The notes beneath the pieces were generated by a model, which did not search any database, was not told the origin of the DNA, and saw only the letters and a program-made list of their open reading frames with translations. A DNA stretch of 64,000 nucleotides from Isoetes taiwanensis (Eukaryota > Streptophyta > Lycopodiopsida > Isoetales > Isoetaceae). Shown piece after piece: positions 46,902 to 60,270 of this stretch (position 1 is the first letter of the stretch; every line of letters starts with the position of its first letter). The DNA is taken from positions 2,344,606-2,408,605 of the forward strand of contig JAJEKV010000095.1 in NCBI GenBank assembly GCA_021234155.1. The letters are read 5' to 3'. Made by a program: the position numbers and the translations under genes.

Positions 46902-46920
46902 TGGAGGTCCCACCGATTCT
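46902..46920 (+). promoter_or_regulatory. Primer-binding site
   Basis: TGGAGGTCCCACCGATTC begins four bases after the 5' LTR. TGG pairs with the tRNA CCA tail. The following bases look most like the complement of a plant tRNA-Gln 3' end, from memory and not checked. Confidence 0.65.
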
Positions 46921-47099
46921 CTCAAAAAACTCTTGCAAAACTTGAGAGCCCCTCATGGTGAGGCGCACCCAAGGAAGACTGGTACAGATATGGATGGTGA
47001 TGGAGAGCCCAGCCACGCTTCTGAAGATGCCTTGGAGCCTGGTTATACAGCAAAGACACAAGAAGAGCAGCACCTCCAGTAAATCTAAGGCCGAATTCT

Positions 47100-48060
47100 A
47101 TCTTCAGGTTGGAGACGCCCTTCATGCCTCTTTATGACAGAAAGAAACCCCTTGAGGTATTTCTAAACTCATTTGATGATTATTTTAGGAATCATGCTCA
47201 GAGGTATGACTAAGTTGGAATTGTTCAGCTTTTATCTGGATGACCTTATACTAAAATGGTTTAACACTCAAAGAAAGATTTTATGGTGTTCACACATTTG
47301 AAGAGATGAGGAGCAGATTCATTGATAGGTTTACTAACTGCGGACTCAAACTTTTACAAAGAATCGTGATTCTCTTTCTATTAGAAGTGATGAAAGTTAT
47401 GTGAAGCTTGGTGTTGATAGATTTGGAGAGCATGTGATAAAGTGTGAGTCAAAGGTGTTGATAATCCTCCTTTTGCATTTGATCAGCTTTGCATGGTTTT
47501 CCAGTTCGCACTTCCCAAGCATAAGAAGTTAATGAAGATACATCAACAACAACGCTTTGAGACATTACCAAGGGTATTTTCCAAAGCAATTGAGATCAGC
47601 AAAATAAGGGCTGCATTTTCTACTTTTGAGCACGTTGATCTTGATTATTTCTAATGTGATTTAGAGACTAACTATGAACCTCGCGGTAGTACAAGTGGAA
47701 GAAGAAAATTCTTTTGAAGAAGATATGAGAGAAGAGATTTAAGTTGCAAGTTACCAACCTCAAAATTGCAACCTAACATGCCAGGACCGTGAGACACTTA
47801 TGAGTGTTACTAAGCAACTCTCTCGAGCTCAAGAAGGCTCCAGCACCCAGAGATGAGGCATCCACTTCAAGTCTTCAGATTCTACTAAGCACACAAAGTA
47901 GAAAGCATTGTACTTATCAGAAGAAGCCGTGCCATCTTAAAGTAAATTGCTGGTCCAAGCCTTGCCCTAGATGTGATAAAAGGGCTTACACTGGTAAGGA
48001 GTGCCCCTGCTTGTTCATATTGTAAAGAAACAGCCCATTATGAAGACAAAAAGATCAAAG
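47100..48060 (+). pseudogene. Ty3/gypsy gag with three CCHC zinc knuckles, decayed
   Basis: The capsid part has FLNSFDDYFRNHAQRYD near 47160 and YLDDLILKWFNTQRK near 47230, typical of plant gypsy gag (F..F..Y and a W before the N-T-x-R motif). Three CX2CX4HX4C knuckles follow at 47909-47950, 47963-48004 and 48012-48053, each with one consensus residue changed (C to Q, H to Y, last C to K). Frames shift between blocks. Gag would package the element RNA. Confidence 0.75.
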
Positions 48061-49500
48061 AGTATATGTTGAAAGATAAAGGTAAGATCAGATGCATCCT
48101 CTCATGCCGCTTCTCCTCATTACGAGAAGGAGGTGATGAACTCAAGAGAAGAAGAGGTCTTGGGCCACTGGTACTCCCCATAGCCTAAGATCCACCCTCA
48201 GCTAGCCAACATGCCTAGAAATACATAGGCTCCTCTCGCCTCTCGTTACAGAGCCGCTTCACCTCAAAATGACAGCTCACGGTGGTTCTATGAAGTTGAC
48301 CAGGTGTTGAAGCTCCACTAGAGTCACCCTAGATGTTTTGACCTTGTTAAGAATAGCACCTTCCTATAGAGATGCTTGTCAAAAACACTTATAGAGGAGA
48401 ATTCAGAACTCATCAGCCCACAACATCTCTAGAGTTGGGAAAAGACCTCGTATATTCTCATGTGAAGCCCAAGTCAAGGTAAAACACTCCCCAAAGTCAT
48501 CTTGATGGAGGCTCACTTATAAAATACTGGCGCCTTTATATATTATGGACTCTTTAGAGTTAAAAAATCACTTCCTGCAGCACCAATTATTCTGAAATCT
48601 TTTGCTAATGAGAGTGTACAAATCAAAAGGAGTCGTTAATGATGTCTTGATTGCATGTAGGGGTAATCAAGATGACCCCCCGACTTTGTTGTAGTACGCT
48701 TTCCTTCTCGACATGTACTTATGACCTTTAAAATGGCTCAAGGTGGTTTCATGAAAGCCGCGATTGGGAGGAGATAAATGCACACAAATGTATTTTGTGC
48801 TAAGAAGTCACACTCTACAACCGTGAAGGTAAACCCAAGAAGAATTTGCCTTTAATTGATGATGCACTAATCTATAAAGATGTAGGTGTGTACAACATCT
48901 AAGTGTAGATCCCCTTTGGAAGAAGAAGAGCAAAACTTGATGAGCATACTCATACATTGTTCTTGGATGGCGCTTTGTAGCAGGAAGTTGAGTTTTAGCC
49001 TCGTGTCAGTCAAGTATCATTAAAAGCCTCCGTGAGGCTTTGACAAAGGCCAAACAGCAAGAATTACAAAAAATATAACCCCTAATGAGGCAAGTAGTGC
49101 ATCGCTTTGATTGCGTGTCTCCAGAAGCTTACATGATGGGAATCAAGAAGTTTCATTACAAGGGAGACTCTCGTACTGTGGTGCAATCAAGTCCAAGAGG
49201 TATACCCAAACCAAGCATTCAAGTTAGTACAACTTAAAGAAGAGGTTTTGAGACTATTAGGATAAATTTCAAGGCCTGGACTATAGAGAGCATATCCCTA
49301 GGCATTTGAATAGTGAAGTAGACAAAGCAGCTAAAGGTACCATACCGGATTTTTAGTCAAGGAGCCTTTCGTGAAGAAGAGTCAACCTCCTCACTTAATT
49401 TGTCCAATTCTAACTATAGGAATAGAGGTGAGGCAAGCGTGAGAGCAAGTCATTTGTATCCAAAAGAATGGCCAAACTAGAACCCTGAAAGTTGTCCAAA
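48061..49500 (+). pseudogene. Gypsy gag-pol linker, presumed protease region
   Basis: By position this holds the aspartic protease, but no clear D-[TS]-G motif was found among the many stops. Placement only. Confidence 0.3.
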
Positions 49501-49509
49501 AGCTCCCCG

Positions 49510-49712
49510 AAAGCCTTGCTTTTAACTCATTTCCTAAGGCCGTAGTCAAGAATTTCTCGATGTCTTTGCTTGGGATTACTCAACTAAAAGGAATTCCCTC
49601 TAAAGCAAAATTTAAAATAAAAGTAAAAGATGGCTCGATCCTCGCTCTCAATGTAAATTAAGGAGGATAAATTGCCTTGCCGCCAATTTATCTATGAAGA
49701 ATTAAAAACTAT
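49510..49712 (+). pseudogene. Gypsy reverse transcriptase, N-terminal part
   Basis: Shifting frames give a D-V/S-x-AWDYSxLKGIP block near 49560, an IKVKDGS block near 49618, and EELKTME at about 49697. These precede the RT fingers in plant gypsy elements. The domain then stops and resumes at about 57760. Confidence 0.7.
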
Positions 49713-52700
49713 GGAGAGTTCTAACACAAGGCATCCAAAATAAAACTACATGGTTTTTCCCATGGTTATGACTAGAAACCATTCCACAAAACCAATGGGT
49801 CTTGTGGGTTAATTTCATTAAAACCATATGAGGCTAAAGTACTTGGTTTCTTTGTAAGGTTCACTAGTGTGGTATTATGGCATGGAAATTCTAACGCTCC
49901 TTCCCTAGTATGTTTGTCAAAGTGGTATTTTATGTTGGTAAAATGGATGTGGTATATTATAATGTTTTAGAGGTAGGGTTTCCAAATGTGGTGCGGTTAT
50001 GGTGGTTGTGATGTGGGTTTGATGTCGCTGCTTTATTTATATGATTTTATGATGTGGTTAGTTATTGTGGTAAATGCACACTCAAGCATGTGTGTTATAT
50101 GCAAGAAATCACCATTATTTAATTAGTTGAAGTGTTCGTGTTATTGTATTAAAACACTACTATGTTTATCAAACTTAGATCTAATTGTTAGTTGTAGAAA
50201 TGCATGGTTTTGTAGTACGCTTTAGATTCATGGTTATCATTTATAAATAAGTATTGCTATATAGTTCTACATTTCCCAAATTACTAGACTAAACAAGGAT
50301 TGTGATGGTTTCTATGTATTGTAGTACTTATTAAGGCTGGTAATCCACTCAATGCTTAGTCTAAAGCGCTCCAACTATTGCATGAAAAACATGCCTATCT
50401 TTACACTCAAGATGTACTCAAGTATACGATAAACCACTAATGTTTCTATTCTTAAGTTTTAAGTTTTTGCATATAAAGATTCTGCAATCTTCCACTAAAT
50501 ATCTTAATAGTTTTTTCTAATCATACAATTTAATGGTGAAGATGACAATCACTACATTTCTATGATCCAAGTGAATTTTAGTTTATGAATGAAAACCATA
50601 GTAAACTTATTAATTATCCATGTACATTTTTGTACAATGACTCAGATAGTTTTTATAGTGTTTATGATTAAATGCATTATGCGTTTCAAATATATACCCC
50701 TTAGTGCTTAAGACTGCCTAACTATAAATGCTTTTCACATCCAAGCGCTTAAGTTTAGACTAAAACAACTGTTAAAGTGTAGTGGTCTTTGCATGGTTTC
50801 AGAATATTGTAGCTGCTTCAAAATCAAGCCACTTTTGAGATGAAAGCATTTGTATTTAAAAGTTTTTCCTTGCGTGGTATTTACAAGAACTACTACTACT
50901 TTTTGTTGAAATGGTATTTACATGTTTTTTCCTTGTGGTTTTACTATAACCCCAAAATTTGCTCTATGCGTAATTTTGCCATTCTTTTACAAAAAAATAC
51001 CTACCTTAAAGTCCATGCTGCATATTATTCAAAATGCTAGAAACAATGGGCAATTTTTATATGGTTTTCTTACAAACAAAAACGCCAGATTACACAAAAA
51101 CGCTATAGATTACAATTTAATGTAATATTAGATCCATTACAGCTTTTAGCAAAATGAGAAACCTTATGCCTAACACATACAATAAATTTCAATCACATAG
51201 AGTAAATTTTAATGCTATAAAATTGTTTAATGCCATATGGCCATTGCTTCCAGCTATTGGACATCGCATAAGTAAATGCAAGCAATCTGTCTAGCATATC
51301 CGTAAACCCCTGCTCCGTGGTTAACCTAAAGCTTAATTCCATTTCCAAAATCTTTCTCAGCATTACATATGTGATATGTATTCCTCAGAGTTGTGGCATG
51401 CTTTTAGCATTTAAAGTGAAGTCTATGTTAACGCCTCAACGTTCTTAAACTCCAAATTCTTGTGCCAAGAAAATGGATATATCCTTCATTACAACCACAT
51501 ATAAGTAAACTCCTATTTTCAAAACCATCAAGCTCGAAAAAGTCAAGCCGAGGTAAGGAAATGGCCAATACTATAATCGAATATCGATCCTTTTCGCTTC
51601 CGCTGCCAGATTTGCACATTGAGTAGCAACTCCCTTTGAACAGAAGAAGAAAATATGAAAAGAGGGCAACGAGTTTGTCTATTCATACCTGTTCGCTCAG
51701 GCCTCAAGAACCGCATCTCCAAAGAAAAAGAGATAATTTTTTAATGATTCAGAGAGCTAGCCAAGTGTAGCCAGCCCTCCAATCCTATTGAATCCATGCT
51801 TTGTTGTGAAATAAGACCTGCCATATTTTTGTCGCTACGCACTCCAGTCGGCCTTTTGCTCGGGACGCTTTGAAGTTGCCTTATTACCGAGTTTTACCGT
51901 AAGGACAACACAAGAAAAATAAAAGAAGACGTGATCTCACAGTTACTTATAGCCTTCCACCTTTGCTCCCACCTTCCCGTGATCGATCCACAAAACGGTT
52001 GTTCTATGCTTCCTATCCGCCCTAATTCATTGAACGATGCCCGGGAAACAAAGGCAAGAAAAGTCAAAACAAGGTAAAAAGTGCGTCAAACAAGGCAGTC
52101 GTAACGATCAAGGGAAACGATGCTTGAACCATGTAGTGCCGGAAGGATAGAAACTTAAACTTTCGCCATAGCTACATGCAAAGCTGAAGAATGTTAAGAT
52201 GTGAAAGCAAGCAGCACAAACCGCTGTTTCTCCGCTGGCCGTGGTTTCTCCGCGACCAGGATGTTGCCGGGCGCCGGGATGTCCATTCCGCAGCCCTCCT
52301 TAAGTACTTGAACTCACAAGAGATGGTTCAATCGCAAGATCCGCCATAAAGGTAAGCAGATCAAAAACAAGGTTGATGCAAGAGCTGGTTGAAACAGTAA
52401 TCGATTTGACGAAGGTGTAAAAAGAATTAAAGAAGAAAGGTCGGAAGAAGCTTGGAATGTATAGCCTATAGATAGAACAAATTATAAAGCCGCAATCTGA
52501 TATGAAGAAGTTTTAAACCATAGTTCCCGATCCATACTCGCCATAGCAAGAACCACCATAATCATACCACCATAGCCGTATTCCACAAAGACCATATACT
52601 GGGAACTATGGCGCCATGGCACCAGACAAGTGCTCACAAATCGCCATAGCTGCTAAGTATGGAATGATAATCTCACCATTAATCTCAGCCCTCCTGAATT

Positions 52701-53494
52701 TTCGTTTCTCTCTCAATAAGAATCAATATAGGATAAAAGATCAAGATCTTTATCGCTCATCTATGCTATCAATCAAACGTTAAGAGATAGAGCCAATAAG
52801 ATCAGAAGTACTAAGATCACCATCTAGAACGCTCATCTTCGCAGTAAATCTCGACTGCTATTCCCTCTCCTACTAATATTTGATGGCGATTTTTCCCTAC
52901 ACATATATTAATTATTTAATTTTAATTTTCAACCTATGATACCCATGCTCCACTACTTCGGTGCAGGTATCTTTGGGATCCTAGCAGTTCTGTTTATCAA
53001 TATAGCCAAAATGGTGCTGGGACTGCGGCACACTCCATCTCATTGGTTGTATAAGCTCAATAAAAGTCCTTATTTTCACCTCAAATCTAGAGCTGTGGAA
53101 AATTTAGAAACAATAACCAACCGGTTGAAATTGAAAGTCTCCGCTAAGATAAAGTAGCACGGAATCTTTGGCAAAAGTTTTCTTATGGGTTTTAATTAAG
53201 CATTAAATGGAAGGTTCCCATTTAAACACAAGATATTCAACCTAATTAAAGCAAACTATAAGAACTTTTCTCATGGGACGCAGTGTTTGCCCAACATTGT
53301 TTTCTTCTAATAGGCAATAGTTCTGTCCGCATTAAATCACTAGAATCATGTAGCTAGTAGCCTAAAGTGTTTTTGCTTCAATTCTAATTGGCAAATATCT
53401 AAAAAGAGGTCAACTCTGAAATTAGTCGAATCTCTAAGTGTGGCATGTCCAAAACTATTGGTTCTTGTGGATAATATCAGCTGATTTTTCTTCT

Positions 53495-54520
53495 AGGTGC
53501 CTAGATTCCTTTTGGAAGCGCTACTAGCATTTCTAAGGTTTTCAACTTTTCCAAGGCTTAAATGGAACTACTATGAGAAACTAGTTGTGGTGCTTAATGT
53601 TGCGAGACACAATTTGGTAACATGTAAATGTTGGGAACTTGTGAAGTCCTACCGAACTTGTAAATGTTGGAAACTTGTAGAGTTCACCAACTTGTTAGTA
53701 TATTTATGCCGCCCTTGCTGAGCTTACTTTTATTTTAGGAGCTATTTCCCAGCTAACATTTTACCCCAAATTCCACCGGGTTCTCATTCACTAGGTGCGC
53801 TTTACACTGGACTTTTGCCACACGCCAATAAACAAGGCACAAGGCCACAAACAATGTAAACAGTTAACTATATTTACAAATCCTATTTCATGAGCAACTC
53901 TAAGTGGCCTATCTCCAAGTCCAAAGTATTAAGAAAGGAATAACTCATAATCACCAAACATATTTAGCAACAATAACATACTTTAAAACTCGGAAAGTGT
54001 TTTCCCACATTTGCAAGGCAATGACATGGACCATAGTTCACGACATTGAGTTGGCTCTTTGCATGCAAGAGGGATATTTTCTTTTTTGTATTTGTTCGTG
54101 GTTAAGAAATAAGATTTCGGGCCAATTGTTGTCAACTATACAATCTTCGGACTCTTCATCTTTTGATGATACAATACCATCTCAAAAAGATAGAAGAATA
54201 ACAATAGCGTGTAGAATGTTTAAGATACCTTATACTATATACTAGAAGCGCTGGAAATAGAGTTATCGTAAACACAAGTATCCTGCATAATGCGAAAAGC
54301 CACAGCACCCCAAAATGCTAATGGCAATTCATTGCCAATATGGAAAAGCATGATCCGCCCTTCAATGGTGAAGATCCGGGTTATAACTTGACTACGTGCA
54401 TGTCCACAATTGTTGGGTTAATATTCATTTCAGTTTTAGGTGCCCAGTCTTTGAAGCGCCACATTGGCATTTCTAGCATTTCAACTTTCAAGGCAAAACC
54501 GGAACCAATATGAGAAATAC
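53495..54520. repeat. Diverged direct repeat pair, about 0.93 kb apart
   Basis: A block of about 90 bp beginning near GGTGCC and including GCATTTCTAGC-like, TTTCAACTTT and AAGGC, then TATGAGAAA, occurs at 53495-53590 and 54437-54520. It could be remnant LTR-like or TIR-subrepeat sequence. Confidence 0.55.
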
Positions 54521-56599
54521 TGGTAATAATGTGAGGTGTACCACCCAGATGGTAAACATGGTTAATGACATGGCAAAAGTGAGACGATGTGGCTATGGCC
54601 TTTCACATGTCAACCCCATTCCGCCGCCTTATTGCTCACATTTCGGAACGCGTTTCCACCCATGTCCTAGTGTAAACGACAAAACTTCACTCATAACGTG
54701 AAACTCCATGTTAACCTAGTAACACATATGGTTTGGCATTTTGAGTATATATCAGTAACGATTCAAATGTGATTTTGTATCAGATCATCATGTAGAGGGA
54801 GAGTGTGGATGCCAAAGAAGGACTCCTTAAAACCCCCTAAGTAGCTTTGCCCCAAAAGTCCTCTCCCGGGAAAGCCCCCTTCACCACTGAGGGCAACCTC
54901 CCACTGAATCAGTAAATTGATTCACGAACGACCTCAAAAACATCTAATATCACTGGGACAAACTTTTGTGGGCAGCTATAATCATCCCTTCCAAGAAGCC
55001 AAAGTAGCTCATGTCCACCATATTCGTACTCAATTTGTTAACAACGATGGCAAATGGCAATAGTATATGGAACAACTTTTAAAATGCCACTGCCAAGTCT
55101 TCTTAATGCAAAATTTTGGCAAAGATGAAAAAAGCCTATGCACTATAAGGAGGGAAGAATGTTTTTCTATTGCCTGGATTTAGATTACCTTTTATTCAAT
55201 TGCTTTATATGCCACCTAATGCTTTTGAATTGTTCTGGCTCGTGCCATTCGCCTATTTTCACATGCCATGACCGAAGCCTATCTACTATTTTCACATACC
55301 GCACCGACCATGTTTCTGTTTCAGACTATTTCCAATCACGCCAGATGCATCGAGATAAATGCTGGACAGGCATAAACCACAGTTTCTAAGAATGAACTAC
55401 ATCATTGAATTAAAATATTATTTAACCCCAAATTATTTCATTTGTTTCTTTTCTCAATATCACAAATGATCTAAGAAACAAACTTTAACATTTGCAATTA
55501 ATAATAATAAAGATAATGAATGCAACCACAACTACAAAATCGGGCGATGTCTTTACAAGAGGGAGCTTTTGAGGACTTAATTTTTGCCCCTCATCGCATA
55601 CATGTGTGGTAAAATAAATCAATCTAAATACCACACACTCAATGGGAAATAAATTTAAATGTTAAGGTAATTAGCACTCACCTCCACACGGGCTTCTTAA
55701 AAAATTTCTCGCCCGATTGTGTGAGAGGGAATATGCCTGCTTAATATGCCTGCACTGGCTATAAATGTTATGGCATAACCAAGTGGATCACCAATGAAGT
55801 ACAAGTATTTCAACTACTTCCAACATGATAGTCTTGTTGAAAAGGCAAATTTGGTTTGAATTATTTTCACACATAGAAACTATTTATGGCTTCCTTCCCT
55901 CCCAAGCAAAATGTATATCATTATCTCAAACCTTTTAATGACGTACTCAACGTGAAAACATTATTGAGCACCTATGTATTGTTATCGCTGAATCAATGGT
56001 TCATGGGCTCCACACAACCAGCACCTTAAATGCATTTTTACTATTGAACCGGCTGATAGTCTACACACACCGCCACTTAGGGTGATGATTATTAGCAATG
56101 AATTCAACTACAACAAATGACGATGTGAACAAAATGTTGATTCATAACTCTCTTCCCTCAACATCCTTGATATTAGTATGTAGGGAATGAATAAAATTTA
56201 ATACCTCAAATATGCTCTATTAAGATTGATAATGCTACTATAAAATACCATTAAAAAAACTCAATTCATAGACTGTGGTGGTTTTAATTCACATACTCAA
56301 AAGCATGTATTAATACATGTGTCGCGACAGTGTCACCGGCCTTCACGTCCTTCAAACCTTCATTGCCCTTCCATAGCCCTTCATCAGCCTTCAAAAATCA
56401 TGAGTGTTTTCTAATATATAAAGGATATAGCTGAGCATATTAGTACGCAAATGATGATGACATAAATTATTTGGTGAAGGTGCTTATACAGCCGGATCGT
56501 GGATTAAATGACATGGTGACAGTGGAGATTTAATATGATAATTGGCGGATACGCATATGAGCCAGAGTAAACGTAAAATACTTTAAAATTCCTCGGCGT

Positions 56600-56960
56600 T
56601 ACAGATTACAACCTTTCGGATTACAGATGCTGAAAGCCAGCTGCGACGCCGCAACCGGCCAAGACGCCGGTAATTCATGGTTCAAGACGCTAAACCTTCA
56701 TTTTATGCGATTGCTGAAAAACGCGACGCCGGAACCTTCCTCGGTTGGCCAGACGGAATTTGACGAAAAAAAAATTCAAACTCGCTGGCGACGAATCGTG
56801 ATAAAAAGCCGCATCGCCGGTAAAACTCTTCAGCACGCCAAACGTAAGGTTTCCGCACGAACCGGACTTCACGCACGCCGATTTTATTGATTTCGCTGCA
56901 CGCCGAAAAAACTTTCAAGCAGACGCCGGTTCGAAGTGTTTCACAGACGCCGAAATTTTT
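56600..56960. other. CG-rich patch with recurring ACGCCG
   Basis: The hexamer ACGCCG (or GACGCCG) recurs about ten times in 350 bp of otherwise AT-rich DNA. The frames here are not related to any family I recognise. Confidence 0.5.
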
Positions 56961-57760
56961 CTTCCCATCACGGTTTTTATATCGCTAAATAATGCATTTT
57001 ATTAAAAATGTATTTTTTTTTGACTTCAGATACGTCAGAATTTTGATTTTGTAATGTGAGAACCCATCCTCACGGTGGATATCAAAAACTGGGTAGGTCA
57101 ATAAAAAAGCTACCCACCATTAGCTACTACTATCACAAAATCAATTCAACAAAACCATGTAAAAAACCATTAAGAAGTTTAGAATCATATTACCCTAGGA
57201 AATTAGATGTAAACCATGTACTAACCATGTCTCCTTAATAAAATCCACTAGCATTCTTTTTCTCAACAGAGGAAATAACTAATTAAACTATAGAAAAAGC
57301 CACTACCCATAACCCATGTTAGCTTAAAAATTACCATGAAAACCCTCAAATAAAAAGACACAGCAACCACAAGCCTAGAAACATTATAGTATTTCCAAGA
57401 AAAACCACTAATATTTTCATAAGCCGTGCTTGTTTAAGAATCCAAATGAAAAATCACAAATAAAGGACTTTGTTAAAACCATATATATGAACATTGAAGT
57501 ATTGCCGCTAAACCACTCCCAAAACCATCTACATGGCAAAAACTTTACATTACTTTACCTCAATGTTGCAAATTGTATAATTAACCACTATGACATGCCA
57601 AACTCAGAAGCAAAGACTTGATAAAAACCTTCATCGGCCTCACTAACCACATAACAAGATAAACCAGCATGCAAAACCATAGTTCCATTCCTGTTCACTA
57701 TATTAGGTGGATTTTATTAAGGAAAATTATTTTTGTAGATGGAAACCACTATCATAGTGG

Positions 57761-58300
57761 TTTTGGTGGGTTGGTTATCTATGATAGTTAAATCCCTAAG
57801 TGCCTTGTGTAAAATTCGGACATGTGAGACATTGGAACCCTCGAAAGTGGTTGCCCTAGACAGCCACCAAGAAGAGAAGTACAACTTAGGAATTTTGTAT
57901 TGATTATAGAGATATCAATAAGGTTACAATCAAAGATCACATCCCTAATCGCTTCTAGAAGAAGTTTTGCATACCATGAGTGGAAAGAAGTCTATTCTAT
58001 GGATGGCTTCTCTGGAGCCAGCAAATAGAAGTTGATCCTTTATCACGCCTAAAAAACTGGGCTTCATTACACCTTTGGGAACTTATATGATGCTAAGAAT
58101 ACATTTTATTTTGAAAAAATGCCCCCCCAACCCTCTTCAGAGGGCAAATGAACAATATTTTGAGTCATTATTCCCCAAGATTGTGGCTTTTCCGATGATT
58201 TGGACTCAAGACTTTGGAAGATCATCTCAAAACAATCTCTAATATGTTTTCTTTGTGCAGATCCGCTGGGTGAACTTTCTAAATCCAAAGAAGTGTTTGT
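57761..58300 (+). pseudogene. Gypsy reverse transcriptase, catalytic part, decayed
   Basis: Motifs: FCIDYRDINKVTIKDHIPN at 57892-57948 (first catalytic region), a MDGFSG-like segment near 58000, QIEVDP near 58028, and FSDDL at about 58188, corresponding to the catalytic Y/F-x-DD motif. Several frames are used and stops are present. Confidence 0.85.
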
Positions 58301-59160
58301 TTTGACCTGACAAAGGTGTAGTCATAGGCCATCGATATCGAGAGGAAGGAGTTCGATTGTCGCGGACAAGTCGACAAGAAGTTCTTCGAATTCTCCTGCA
58401 TTCTAAACATTAGTGATTGGGGCATTTTGTTATACACTTGCGCTTGAGGATCTACATCTAAATTTCTCTCACATTTTGAGACCTTATCACCAAGTTTCAC
58501 CAAAGTAGGGTATGTATCTAAAAATACAAGCCAGTTCCGCTTGAGTGGAATGGAAGATCGCTAAAGGGCATTTTGAATTGATCAAAGAAGAGACGCCAAA
58601 GAAGGCAACACCGCCCCAATCAAACGAAGATTTCTACTATACAATCACACCACTTGGTCGTAGGATTAGCCCCATTTCGCAACGCGCTGGCACCAAATTA
58701 CGCAGAGCAAAGGGTCTAATAATGCAGGCGAATTCACCCAAACTCCAGAGAAGTCCCGCCGTTCCTAATATTTTGACCACCAAATTTCCCATCTTCTCCA
58801 TGCAAGCTCCAAAGATTCAAGTCTATATGAAGGTCAATCCTCTCCAATGTTGTATGGTAAAGAAGCCTCAAGACCAAGTTCATAAGTGGCCACATGCTTC
58901 AAGACTTTGCTACATTGAAGTCCATCTTGTCAGCGTAAAAGGATCCGAAAGAAGCTCTATACCCCATGCCTCTACAAATATGACGGATCCTCCAAGAGGA
59001 TCAAACAAGAAGAGGTACGTCACGGGCTTGGAGAAACCAAATTGATGCAACTCCATTGTCAATTATCTAAGATATCAAGAGATCCCTCACATTTTCACCA
59101 TCTGAGAAGTTAAGTTTAGAAGAAGATGTCTAACATATGCTGGTTGAGTGACATTTTATG
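58301..59160 (+). pseudogene. Gypsy RT thumb and RNase H region, decayed
   Basis: By position this carries the connection and RNase H domains. The segment HFELIKEE near 58568 fits the start of the F-x-x-L-K-E block before RNase H. A 166-codon open frame (58545-59045) is mostly out of register after that point, so it should not be read as a new protein. Confidence 0.5.
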
Positions 59161-59199
59161 TAGGGAAGATGCCTTCACGCATTTTGTTGAGGTGTCAAT

Positions 59200-60270
59200 A
59201 AGAAGAACAAAACACAAGCTTCCAAGATGCTCATGACCCTACCGCGGGTGGACATTGCCCCATGGACGCCACAAGAAAAATTCCAAGTTCTGACACCATT
59301 GGCCCACACCCCATCATGACAGTCGTTAGAAGGTGCGTGAGTTGTTCCTGACCGGCCAAAAGCACAAGAACGCCATAGAATTTCCTCTTTTACCTATTAG
59401 GGTCTCTCGCTCCATTGGCTTTAGATTAGATTTGTTGGTCCTATACATCCATCTTCCTCTCACAACATATCATATCCTATATACAGACTTCTTTCACTAA
59501 ATGGCTGGAAGTAACTCTAATTGACAAGTGTAAATGCAGATACTATTGAACAGTTTCCTACTGCCTAATATATAAAGTAGTTTGAGGCTCATTGAAGATT
59601 GTTTCCACGAGGAACGCTTTGTGAATGAAGTAATAGACAAGCTTACCCAATTGCTTGAGATAAGACATACAAAAGTCTCCCGCTTTTACTACCCTCGTGG
59701 AAATGGCCGTTAATCCACCAATAAGACCTGATATCCATTATGAAGAAGACGTGATAGGTTTCCAAGAAGCCTGCATACAAAGTTGATCTATGCCCTTCCG
59801 GTCCCACGTGTAACCACTTATAAAGTGGATATAAAAACACTTCTATTGTATATGGTACCAGCCATTCCCTACCCTTGAGCCAAGTGCGTACCCTTCGCCA
59901 AGGATGATGCAAAATACAAGTCAAAAGTGAAGAGGGATGTTATCCTGCGTCGCAAGCAGACAAGCAAATTTTGAGGAACTTTCGAGATAAGACTTCACAG
60001 TGATAACATATCATTAAGATGAAATCAAGAAGAAATTTGACAAACAAGCAAGAGAAGTCAACCATCGTGTTGGTGATTTGCGCTTGTTGGCTAAAACAGA
60101 GATCCCACTCTAGGTAAGTTTCCGCGAAATTGAAGGTCCATTTGTCATTTCTTCACATGTCGGAGTAACTCATATTACTTACAGAGTTGAGGTCTCGAGA
60201 GGATTTCTGCCAAATCCCTCAATGCACAAAGACTTGAAAGCTTATAGTCGATTCAAACCAGCTAAATGCT
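59200..60270 (+). pseudogene. Ty3/gypsy integrase, decayed
   Basis: The zinc-binding N-terminus has a GGHCPMDAT-like segment near 59240 and a CxxC-type VRRCVSCS near 59335. The core has DFVGPIHPSSSH near 59427 and DFFTKWLEV near 59490 with the first catalytic Asp. IVSTRNAL near 59600 has Thr where the second catalytic Asp of SDRG is expected. Next come HTKVSP near 59669 and YYPRGNG near 59689, with the catalytic Glu after it not readable. The C-terminus has EIEGPFVISS near 60130. Inactive. Confidence 0.88.

Larger units (their letters stand above)
49713..57760. mobile_element. About 8 kb insertion into the gypsy reverse transcriptase
   Basis: Gypsy coding homology stops near GAGAGTT and resumes at TTGGTTATCTATG. 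Both outer 500-700 bp are rich in G/T on one side and the complementary A/C on the other. Words such as TATAATGTTT with nearby GTGGTT occur in the left arm (near 49960) and in the reverse complement of the right arm (near 57390). This hints at long, diverged terminal inverted repeats as in Mutator-like elements, but boundaries and target duplication are not resolved. No transposase is recognised. A CG-rich patch with repeated ACGCCG lies at 56600-56960. Confidence 0.45.

Noticed and set aside
52936-53157. 73-codon frame with a hydrophobic N-terminus
   Set aside because: Short, inside repetitive DNA, no family recognised and no supporting context.
58545-59045. A 166-codon open frame as a new gene
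   Set aside because: It lies between gypsy RT and integrase on the same strand, where RNase H belongs, and most likely is an out-of-register frame of that region.
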